A stretch of DNA of 35,346 bases, taken from NCBI GenBank assembly GCA_017552615.1, contig JAFZPI010000013.1, positions 1 to 35,346 on the forward strand, written 5' to 3'. The position numbers were made by a program, and so were the translations under genes. This DNA is from Clostridia bacterium. Lineage in GTDB: Bacteria > Bacillota > Clostridia > Christensenellales > Aristaeellaceae. A model generated the notes under the pieces. That model saw only the letters and a program-made list of their open reading frames with translations. It made no database searches and was not told the origin of the DNA. Of the stretch, positions 9,751-15,985 are shown in pieces; the first letter of the stretch is position 1; each line of letters begins with the position of its first letter.

Positions 9751-10801
9751 CTCGAAGCTCCATCCGCGTCTGCTCGCTGTCCCCGGGCCGGAGGCCGCCG
9801 GGCATCTCGCGTTTCATGTAATCCCAGGCCGCCGGAGTGCACATGCGACCCCGCGGGGTACGCATGATGAAACCCAGCTGCATCAAGTAGGGTTCATACA
9901 CGCCCTCGATGGTGGCGGCGTCCTCCCCCGTCATCGCAGCGAGCGTGTCCAGCCCCACCGGGCCGCCGCCGAACTTGTCCATCATGGCGGCCAGCATTGT
10001 GCGGTCCGTCTTGTCCAGGCCGAGCGCGTCCACGCCGTTCATGACCAGGGCTTCGTCCGCCATTTCCGCGCTGAGCACGCCGCCGTTGCGCACGTCGGCA
10101 TAGTCCCGGGCACGGCGGAGCATCCGGTTCGCGATACGCGGCGTCCCGCGGCTGCGGCGTGCGATCTCCAGCATGCCCTCGGGCTGGGCTTCCTTCACCT
10201 TGAGAAGCCCAGCGCTGCGGGTGACGATCCGGGAAAGCTCCTCGGGCGTATACAGTTCCAGTCGGTAGATGATACCGAAGCGGTCGCGCAGCGGAGCCGA
10301 CAGCATACCGAAGCGCGTCGTCGCGCCGATCAGCGTAAAACGCGGCACGGGAATGCGCAGGGAGCGGGCTGTGGGACCCTTGCCGACCATGATGTCGATG
10401 GCGAAGTCCTCCATCGCCGGGTACAGGACTTCCTCGACAGCCCGGGACAGGCGGTGAATCTCGTCGATGAAGAGCACGTCGCCCTCGGAGAGGTTCGAGA
10501 GCATGGCCGCCAGGTCACCGGGCTTTTCGATGGCCGGACCGGAGGTCACACGGATGTTCTGCCCCATCTCCGCCGCCACAATGGACGCAAGCGTTGTCTT
10601 GCCCAGTCCGGGAGGCCCGTAAAGCAAAATATGGTCCAGCGGCTCATGCCGCGCCAAAGACGCCTGGATATAGATGCTCAGGCTCTTTTTCACATCCTCC
10701 TGACCGACATATTCCCGCAGCGTATGCGGGCGGAGCGAAGTGTCGAAACTGTCCTCATCCGCGCGGAGAGATCCCGTGACAAACCTTTCTTCTTCCATCA
10801 T
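9737..10801 (-). CDS. ruvB: Holliday junction branch migration helicase RuvB
   Basis: Hexameric AAA+ motor that, with RuvA, drives branch migration of Holliday junctions. 354 residues, full length. Walker [10 protein letters not shown] is at about 62-70, Walker [10 protein letters not shown] follows, then the GATTRFGML sensor 1/arginine-finger region and a C-terminal winged-helix domain with RTPRGR. The start is ambiguous between two adjacent ATG codons at 10801 and 10798. No classical ribosome binding site sits at the usual distance, because the whole ruvA-ruvB gap is a heptamer repeat; the nearest AGGAG is about 13 bases upstream. Confidence 0.97.
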   Translation of the reverse strand: MMEEERFVTGSLRADEDSFDTSLRPHTLREYVGQEDVKKSLSIYIQASLARHEPLDHILLYGPPGLGKTTLASIVAAEMGQNIRVTSGPAIEKPGDLAAMLSNLSEGDVLFIDEIHRLSRAVEEVLYPAMEDFAIDIMVGKGPTARSLRIPVPRFTLIGATTRFGMLSAPLRDRFGIIYRLELYTPEELSRIVTRSAGLLKVKEAQPEGMLEIARRSRGTPRIANRMLRRARDYADVRNGGVLSAEMADEALVMNGVDALGLDKTDRTMLAAMMDKFGGGPVGLDTLAAMTGEDAATIEGVYEPYLMQLGFIMRTPRGRMCTPAAWDYMKREMPGGLRPGDSEQTRMELRDADF

Positions 10802-10803
10802 GG

Positions 10804-10838
10804 CTCACTGCTCACTCCTCACTACTCACTGCTCACTC
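10804..10838. repeat. Five-unit CTCACTN heptamer array between ruvA and ruvB
   Basis: Five consecutive 7-base units (CTCACTG, CTCACTC, CTCACTA, CTCACTG, CTCACTC) fill almost the entire 39-base gap between the ruvA stop and the ruvB start. They are the same type of units, in the same orientation relative to the genes, as those at the end of queA. Confidence 0.8.
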
Positions 10839-10840
10839 CA

Positions 10841-11446
10841 TCAAAGGCTCGCCATCGATCGCAGCGCCTGGGTGATCAGTTCGTCCACAGGGGCATTCCT
10901 GTCCTTCACATGGCTCAGCGCTGTTCTGGCCTCGGTTGCCGTATAGCCCAGCGCCATCAGGGCTTCCAATGCCTCGCCGAGGCTGTCCGCGGCCTGCGGT
11001 TTGACGGGAATGTCCGCAACCGCACTCACGCTGCTGACTTCCGCCTGCGTGATTTTGTCCCGCAGTTCAAGGGTGATCCGCTGGGCTGTCTTCTTGCCGA
11101 CACCCGGCGCCCGGGAGATCGCCGTCACGTCATCCATCAGGATCGCCACCTGCAGGTCGCGCACCGGCATTGAGCCAAGGATGCTCAAAGCCAGCTTCGG
11201 GCCAACACCGCTGATAGCAATCAGCCTCAGGAAGAGGTCTTTCTCTTCCTGGGTCGCAAATCCGAAGAGCTCCATGGCGTCCTCGCGAACGGACAGATAG
11301 GTCATGCAGCGCATGGTCTGTCCCACGGGCGGTGCGGCCTGAATGGTGGTCAGGGAGCAGGTCAGTAAATACCCGACACCGCCGGCCTGAAGGATCAGCG
11401 TCCCGCCGCTCTTCTCACAGACTTTTCCTTCGATAAATGCGTACAT
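10841..11446 (-). CDS. ruvA: Holliday junction DNA helicase subunit RuvA
   Basis: Tetrameric protein that grips the four-way junction and recruits RuvB. 201 residues, typical length. The N-terminal OB fold begins MYAFIEGKV. The two helix-hairpin-helix motifs are ISGVGPKLALSIL and APGVGKKTAQRI in the middle domain, followed by the acidic-pin/linker region and the C-terminal RuvB-binding domain (ALGYTATEARTAL). ATG at 11446 with AGGAG nine bases upstream. Operon ruvC-ruvA-ruvB-queA. Confidence 0.97.
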   Translation of the reverse strand: MYAFIEGKVCEKSGGTLILQAGGVGYLLTCSLTTIQAAPPVGQTMRCMTYLSVREDAMELFGFATQEEKDLFLRLIAISGVGPKLALSILGSMPVRDLQVAILMDDVTAISRAPGVGKKTAQRITLELRDKITQAEVSSVSAVADIPVKPQAADSLGEALEALMALGYTATEARTALSHVKDRNAPVDELITQALRSMASL

Positions 11447-11477
11447 ATCTTCTAACTCCTAGTACCCGATATACAGT

Positions 11478-11972
11478 TTACTTCATCCTGAACTGCTCTT
11501 TCGCCACACCTGTGTTGCAGTGCGTGATCGCACAGGCGATGGCGTCCGCGGCGTCGTCCGGCTTGGGGATCTCCTGCATGCCGAGGAGCATTCGCACCAT
11601 CTGCTGAACCTGCTTCTTGTCCGCGTTGCCGTCCCCGGTCACCGCCTGCTTGATCTGGCCGGGAGTGTATTCGTAAAGGTTCTCGGTGTATTCAGTCGCC
11701 GCGATGATCGCTGCACCGCGGGCTGCGCCGACCATCAGCGCGGTCGTGACGTTGTGCGCAAAGAACAGTTCCTCAAAGGCCACGTCATCGGGCTGGTAGA
11801 TATGGACCAGATCCTGCACGCCTTTGTAGAGCGTGCGGAGGCGGTGCTGCATGGGTGTATGGGCAAAGGTCTCGACGCATCCGTAATTGATGAGCTTCAG
11901 GCGGCTTCCGTTGCTCTCCACCACCCCCCATCCCATCAGCGCATACCCCGGGTCGATCCCCAACACGATCAT
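11478..11972 (-). CDS. ruvC: Crossover junction endodeoxyribonuclease RuvC
   Basis: Resolves Holliday junctions by symmetrical nicking. 164 residues. The RNase H-fold catalytic acids are visible: Asp7 in GIDPG, Glu67 or Glu68 in FEELFF, and the DDAADA cluster at about 139-143, matching D7/E66/D138/D141 of the E. coli enzyme. ATG at 11972 with AAAGGA 11 bases upstream. Only 30 bases separate it from the stop of the toxin-like gene upstream on the same strand, so the toxin-antitoxin promoter may also feed the ruv operon. Confidence 0.97.
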   Translation of the reverse strand: MIVLGIDPGYALMGWGVVESNGSRLKLINYGCVETFAHTPMQHRLRTLYKGVQDLVHIYQPDDVAFEELFFAHNVTTALMVGAARGAAIIAATEYTENLYEYTPGQIKQAVTGDGNADKKQVQQMVRMLLGMQEIPKPDDAADAIACAITHCNTGVAKEQFRMK

Positions 11973-12002
11973 GACGTTATCTGTCCTTTCACGGATTCAA
12001 TT

Positions 12003-12323
12003 TCAAATCTTCCGCTTCCAGTTACTTTTCCCATACAGAAATCTCCTGATTTCCATCACCTTGTGGTTGCCCTCGGGGATTACAACATAGAATATCACAA
12101 AGTTTTTGACATAGATCCGGTAGTATGGGTATTTCCGTTCCTTGCGGGAATGATATTGTTCAAAAGCCTCAGCATGAGGTCTTCTCTCCAGAATGGCAAT
12201 TTCGGCCGCCTCGAGCAATTCCTTTGCAGCCTGCGGGTTTTTCAGCGTTCTGGAAATATAAAGCGTATGCTCCTCTATGTCCTGATAAAACTGCGGGAGA
12301 TAGCGCAATTGATAATCACGCAT
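12003..12323 (-). CDS. RelE/ParE-family toxin of a type II toxin-antitoxin pair
   Basis: The 106-residue protein has the layout of the ParE/RelE fold: two N-terminal helices with the pattern Y..QFYQDIEEHTLYIS and NPQAAKELLEAAEIAI, then basic strands ending in YRIYVKNFVIFYVV and EIRRFLYG. ParE members poison DNA gyrase and RelE members cut ribosome-bound mRNA; the sequence alone does not decide between them. Its ATG overlaps the 3' end of the smaller upstream gene by 8 bases, as expected for an antitoxin-toxin operon. By eye the stretch 12003-12600 is clearly richer in A and T than its neighbours, which fits acquisition by transfer. Confidence 0.82.
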   Translation of the reverse strand: MRDYQLRYLPQFYQDIEEHTLYISRTLKNPQAAKELLEAAEIAILERRPHAEAFEQYHSRKERKYPYYRIYVKNFVIFYVVIPEGNHKVMEIRRFLYGKSNWKRKI

Positions 12324-12546
12324 TGATTGCCCTCCGCAAGCCGGAAAACACCTCTTCGTGCGTCAGTCGTTCAGTTGTATTTTCGGCGAGATAATCCGCC
12401 TCATCGAGGGCATACTCCACATAGTCCTCATATTCCGTCAATTCGCGCATGAGGGCAATGACGATATGGAGGTTCCGCTCCGGAATATTGCGCAGGAGCA
12501 ATTCCGCCTGCTGTCTTTCACTCATGGGCGTTTCCTTCCCTTCCAT
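12316..12546 (-). CDS. Probable cognate antitoxin
   Basis: Small acidic protein just upstream of, and overlapping, the ParE/RelE-like toxin; position is the main evidence. The ATG at 12546 has AAGGA five bases upstream and lies just downstream of the predicted start of transcription, giving 76 residues. A second ATG at 12525, with AAGGAA upstream, gives 69. The sequence is helical (ERNLHIVIALMRELTEY), with an acidic middle (YVEYALDEADYLAENT) and a C-terminal THEEVFSGLRRAI segment like the toxin-wrapping tails of RelB/YefM-type antitoxins. No DNA-binding motif was recognised with confidence. Confidence 0.7.
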   Translation of the reverse strand: MEGKETPMSERQQAELLLRNIPERNLHIVIALMRELTEYEDYVEYALDEADYLAENTTERLTHEEVFSGLRRAINA

Positions 12547-12567
12547 TTTAGTCCTTAATACGGCAAC

Positions 12568-12595
12568 ATCATAGCACATTTACCCGGTTTGTAAA
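12568..12595 (-). promoter_or_regulatory. Promoter of the toxin-antitoxin operon
   Basis: Minus strand TTTACA (12590-12595), 16-base spacer, TATGAT (12568-12573) with extended TGC. It is divergent from the pullulanase promoter, and its -10 region is a mirror copy of that promoter's -10 region. Confidence 0.65.
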
Positions 12596-12619
12596 GGGGA
12601 ACAGCCGTCTTTGGCTTCA

Positions 12620-12648
12620 TTGACAATTTGCCTGAAATGTGCTATGAT
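12620..12648 (+). promoter_or_regulatory. Promoter of the pullulanase gene
   Basis: TTGACA (12620-12625), a 17-base spacer and TATGAT (12643-12648) with extended TGC form a near-consensus sigma-A promoter about 50 bases before the ATG. Confidence 0.8.
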
Positions 12649-12697
12649 TGGGGCACCGTAAAAACGCAATTTCAACCGGAACGGAGGGCATGAAAGT

Positions 12698-15322
12698 ATG
12701 ATGCGCAGACGTTTGATTGCCATGTTTTTGTCCCTGCTGATGCTGGCCCTGCCCTTAGTGGGCGGACTGGCGGAAGCCCCTGAGGAGTACACCCTGGAGC
12801 GGGAACCCGGAACCCGCCAGCTGACCCTGTACTGGAACGACCCCGACGCGGACTATTCAAAATGCGACGTGTGGCTTTGGTTTCCGGGGAAGGACGGCAG
12901 CGGCAACCTGTTCCACCCCTGCGCCTATGGCGTAAAATGTGTGATCAATGTCCCTGAGGACGTGAGCGAGGTGGGTTTCATCGTGCGGAAGAACTGTTCT
13001 GATCCCGGCGGCACCGCCTGGGGCGAGGCTACCAAGGACTTCGAGAGCGACCGGTTTGCGATCCTGACCGGCAGCGAGACCTCTATTTACCTCAAGACCG
13101 GGGACGGCATGCAGTACACCAGCCGCGACGGAGGCCAGACCCTGGAACCCATCCGGATCTTCCAGATCGCCGGCATCACAGGGCCGAACCAGATCCGCTA
13201 TATCATCAGCCCCGCGGCACGGCTGGAGAGTCTGGACCAGATCCATGTACGGCAGGGTGACCGGGAACTCGAGATCACCGGTGTGTCCAGTCTGAACAAC
13301 AATGTGGTCATGGGCACCATCACCCTGGCCGAGACGCTGGACATCGCCCTGCAGTACACCGTGGAGATCGAGGAGTACGGCGAGATGGCGGCCGTTCCGA
13401 CCGACATCTTCGACAGCGCGGACTTTATCGCCAACTACACCTATGACGGCGACGACCTCGGCGCGGTGATCGACGGGGATCAGACGATCTTCAAGGTCTG
13501 GGCGCCGACGGCTTCTTCCGTCGTCCTGAACCTCTTCGAGGCCGGAAATGACTGCGAAGCCTTCGCCAATGTGCCGATGGAGCGGCAGGACAAGGGCGTC
13601 TGGAGTATCGCCTATGCCTGCGGGCACGGCACGTACTATACCTACACCGTGACAACCGCTGTCGGCGTGCAGGAGGCCGTGGATCCCTACGCAAAGGCTG
13701 TGGGTGTCAACGGCGACCGCGGCATGGTCGTCGATCTCGCGCTGACCGAGCCTGATGGCTTCCGCGACACGCCTGTGTTCTCTGAACTGAACAGTTACGG
13801 CGACGCGGTGATCTGGGAAGTGCACGTCCGTGACTTCTCCAACGCTATCAGCGATTCCCAGTATCCCGGCAAATACCTGGCCTTTACCGAGACCGGTCTC
13901 GTCAACGCGGCCGGACAGCCCGTCGGCGTCGACTACCTGAAGAATCTCGGCATCACCCATGTGCACCTGCAGCCCGTCTATGACTTTGCCACCGTGGATG
14001 AGCGCGGCGAAGGCGCGAAGTTCAACTGGGGCTATGATCCCAAGAACTACAACGCCCCCGAGGGCTCTTATTCCACCGATCCCTACCACGGCGAGGTCCG
14101 CATCAAGGAATTCAAACAGATGGTGCAGGCCCTGCACGAAGCCGGCATCGGCGTCGTGATGGATGTCGTCTACAACCACACCTATTCCGCCGATTCCTGC
14201 CTGAACCGCATCGTACCCTATTATTACTATCGCTTCAGCTATGACGGAACACCCTCCAACGGAAGCGGCTGCGGAAACGAGACCGCCTCCAACCGCGTGA
14301 TGTTCCGCAAGTACATGGTGGACAGCCTGACCTACTGGGCGAAAGAGTACCAGCTTGACGGCTTCCGCTTCGACCTGATGGCCCTGCACGATGTCCAGAC
14401 TATGCAGGCGATTGAAGAAGCCGTCCACGCCGTGAACCCGAAGGCGCTGATCTACGGCGAAGGCTGGACCGGCGGTGCCTCCGCCCTGCGCGACAATTTC
14501 CAGGCCAGCCAGGCCAACATCCGGCAGATCACGGCCAGTGAAGGCGCGATCGGCGGGATCGCGGTTTTCAACGATTCCATCCGTGACGGCCTGAAGGGCA
14601 GCGTCTTTGACCGCAAGGACCAGGGCTATGCCAACGGCAAGGCCACCAAGGGCAACGCCAAGAAGGTCATCTTCGGCATCCAGGGCGGCGTGAAGTCCAG
14701 CGGCGTCTCCTGGTTCGTGAACGACGCGATGGTCATCAACTACACGTCGTCCCACGACAACAACACCCTCTGGGACAAGCTCCTGGCCACCAATCCCGAC
14801 GCCGCGAAGGAAGACCTCCTGGCCATGAACCGCCTCTGCGGCGCAGTCGTACTCCTGAGCCGCGGCACGCCGTTCTTCCTCGCCGGAGAAGAAATGCTGC
14901 GCACCAAACAGGGCGACAGCAACAGCTACATGTCTTCCGATGAGATCAACAACATCGACTGGGAAGTCCTGACGCCCGACAGCGATGAACAGGTCATGTC
15001 CGACTTCTACGCAGGCCTCATCGCCCTGCGCCGCGACAAGTACACGAATCCCGACTCCCCCTACCGCTTCCTGACGGAAGTCGAGCCCGTCGCCGAAACC
15101 CTGACCGGCAGCCTGATCGGCATCACCTGGTCCGATGGCGAAAACGTCATCGCCTACGCGGTCGTCAATCCGAAGGCCGACGCGAAAGAATTCGATCCGC
15201 CCGAGGGTTGGGAGAACTATATCGTTGCTGTACAGGGCGACAAGGTCACCCCCGACGCCGAGCCGGTCTTCGGAGCGTTCACGGTTGAACCAGTAAGCGT
15301 GACGCTGATCGTGAGGAAATAA
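12698..15322 (+). CDS. pulA: Secreted type I pullulanase (GH13) with CBM41-like and CBM48-like modules
   Basis: Cleaves alpha-1,6 branch bonds of pullulan, starch and glycogen. 874 residues; start at the first of two ATGs (GGAGGG nine bases upstream). Residues 1-26 are a signal peptide (MMRRR, hydrophobic core, GLAEA). A CBM41-like starch-binding domain follows (about 28-135: LTLYWN, DVWLWF, VGFIVR), then a linker and a CBM48-like module (about 225-330). The GH13 barrel carries region I VVMDVVYNHT, the pullulanase hallmark NWGYDPKNYNAPEGSY, region II FRFDLM (nucleophile Asp559), region III YGEGW (acid/base Glu588) and region IV SSHDN (Asp687). No LPxTG motif or SLH domain was seen, so it is probably released. 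Flanking repeats and its own promoter suggest a single-gene transcript. Confidence 0.95.
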   Translation: MMRRRLIAMFLSLLMLALPLVGGLAEAPEEYTLEREPGTRQLTLYWNDPDADYSKCDVWLWFPGKDGSGNLFHPCAYGVKCVINVPEDVSEVGFIVRKNCSDPGGTAWGEATKDFESDRFAILTGSETSIYLKTGDGMQYTSRDGGQTLEPIRIFQIAGITGPNQIRYIISPAARLESLDQIHVRQGDRELEITGVSSLNNNVVMGTITLAETLDIALQYTVEIEEYGEMAAVPTDIFDSADFIANYTYDGDDLGAVIDGDQTIFKVWAPTASSVVLNLFEAGNDCEAFANVPMERQDKGVWSIAYACGHGTYYTYTVTTAVGVQEAVDPYAKAVGVNGDRGMVVDLALTEPDGFRDTPVFSELNSYGDAVIWEVHVRDFSNAISDSQYPGKYLAFTETGLVNAAGQPVGVDYLKNLGITHVHLQPVYDFATVDERGEGAKFNWGYDPKNYNAPEGSYSTDPYHGEVRIKEFKQMVQALHEAGIGVVMDVVYNHTYSADSCLNRIVPYYYYRFSYDGTPSNGSGCGNETASNRVMFRKYMVDSLTYWAKEYQLDGFRFDLMALHDVQTMQAIEEAVHAVNPKALIYGEGWTGGASALRDNFQASQANIRQITASEGAIGGIAVFNDSIRDGLKGSVFDRKDQGYANGKATKGNAKKVIFGIQGGVKSSGVSWFVNDAMVINYTSSHDNNTLWDKLLATNPDAAKEDLLAMNRLCGAVVLLSRGTPFFLAGEEMLRTKQGDSNSYMSSDEINNIDWEVLTPDSDEQVMSDFYAGLIALRRDKYTNPDSPYRFLTEVEPVAETLTGSLIGITWSDGENVIAYAVVNPKADAKEFDPPEGWENYIVAVQGDKVTPDAEPVFGAFTVEPVSVTLIVRK

Positions 15323-15332
15323 CGAACCGTAG

Positions 15333-15354
15333 GGGCGACCCTGTGTGGTCGCCC
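15333..15354. repeat. GGGCGACC hairpin repeat, copy 1
   Basis: GGGCGACC-CTGTGT-GGTCGCCC, perfect 8-bp arms, 11 bases after the pullulanase stop. The flanks GTAG and ATC are shared with the copy at 28386-28407, so the repeated unit is about 29 bases. Confidence 0.8.
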
Positions 15355-15379
15355 ATCCGGGTACGATTGCCCCTCAGTC

Positions 15380-15424
15380 ACCGCTACGCGGTACCAGCTC
15401 CCCAGCACAGCTGGGGAGCCTTTT
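15380..15424 (+). terminator. Tandem hairpins ending in a T-run after pullulanase
   Basis: A small stem ACCGC-TAC-GCGGT (15380-15392) is followed by a strong stem GCTCCCCAGC-ACA-GCTGGGGAGC (15397-15419) and TTTT. This should act as a Rho-independent terminator for pulA. The sequence resembles dispersed repeats I recall from gut Clostridia, so a mobile repeat may have been adopted as terminator. Confidence 0.75.
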
Positions 15425-15459
15425 GGTTGGGTTTGCAAAACCTTTGCAATCCCCAACCA
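15424..15459. promoter_or_regulatory. Inverted and direct repeats overlapping the yerC-like promoter
   Basis: TGGTTGGG (15424-15431) and CCCAACCA (15452-15459) are perfect 8-bp inverted arms that enclose two direct copies of TTTGCAA spaced 11 bases apart. The second copy is the promoter -35 region. This is a plausible operator. Confidence 0.45.
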
Positions 15460-15472
15460 TTTGTGGTATAAT
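15444..15472 (+). promoter_or_regulatory. Promoter of the yerC-like gene
   Basis: TTGCAA (15444-15449), 17-base spacer, perfect TATAAT (15467-15472) with extended TGG. Confidence 0.75.
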
Positions 15473-15510
15473 TATAATGTTGAATTATGATTTCAAAGGA
15501 GGCGGGGCGT

Positions 15511-15813
15511 ATGGATGACAGACGGATCCACAGCGAGCAGGCAGATCTGCTGATGAAGGCGGTGCTGACCCTGGAGACTGTGGAGGACGCCTATTGTTTC
15601 TTTGAGGACCTATGCACCATCGCGGAGATCCAGGCCATGGCCCAGCGTCTCACCGTAGCTACCATGCTGCGGGATAACGTGAAATACCAGGAGATCGCCC
15701 GCCGCACGGGCGCCTCCACCGCCACCATCAGCCGGGTGAACCGGGCAAAGGAATACGGCGCGGACGGGTATAACCGCGTGCTCGATGCGCTGGAGAAACA
15801 AGGGGAATTGTGA
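15511..15813 (+). CDS. yerC: TrpR-like / YerC-YecD family transcriptional regulator
   Basis: Small DNA-binding protein of the TrpR-like YerC/YecD family, whose biological role is not settled. The ATG at 15511 follows AAAGGAGG by eight bases and gives 100 residues; an upstream in-frame ATG at 15487 lacks a site. The body matches the family: an N-terminal helix region, FFEDLCTIAEIQAMAQRL, then the helix-turn-helix YQEIARRTGASTATISRVNRA (about residues 60-80). In B. subtilis yerC precedes pcrB-pcrA-ligA, and here it precedes pcrA-ligA. The repeats over its promoter suggest autoregulation, as in TrpR. Confidence 0.88.
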   Translation: MDDRRIHSEQADLLMKAVLTLETVEDAYCFFEDLCTIAEIQAMAQRLTVATMLRDNVKYQEIARRTGASTATISRVNRAKEYGADGYNRVLDALEKQGEL

Positions 15814-15819
15814 CAGAAG

Positions 15820-15938
15820 ACCTCATCCACCACCCGCTGCGCGGGCGGTCCCCCTTCCCCTAAAGGGGAAGGCTCAATGAGTGGGAAAAGGCAAATGCCT
15901 TCCCCTTTAGGGGAAGGTGCCCGAAGGGCAGATGAGGT
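15820..15938. repeat. Complex palindromic repeat, copy 1
   Basis: This 119-bp element has ends ACCTCATC and GATGAGGT. Inside are a CCCGC-TGC-GCGGG hairpin, an 18-bp near-perfect palindrome CTTCCCCTAAAGGGGAAG, a 27-base spacer, the inverted version CTTCCCCTTTAGGGGAAG, and a GCCC-GAA-GGGC hairpin. It has the same plan as the copy at 26705-26852. It sits between yerC and pcrA and encodes nothing recognisable. Confidence 0.85.
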
Positions 15939-15985
15939 TCGATAGGCAACAGCAGATTTATGATACCGAAAGACAGAGGGATGAC

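Noticed and set aside
12690-12701. Tiny ATG AAA GTA TGA frame overlapping the pullulanase start
   Set aside because: Three codons only; probably chance, although it could initiate weakly from the same ribosome binding site.
12857-14755. 632-codon open frame on the minus strand opposite pullulanase
   Set aside because: It mirrors a high-GC coding gene, has no domain or ribosome binding site, and is rich in shadow residues (V, G, H, D).
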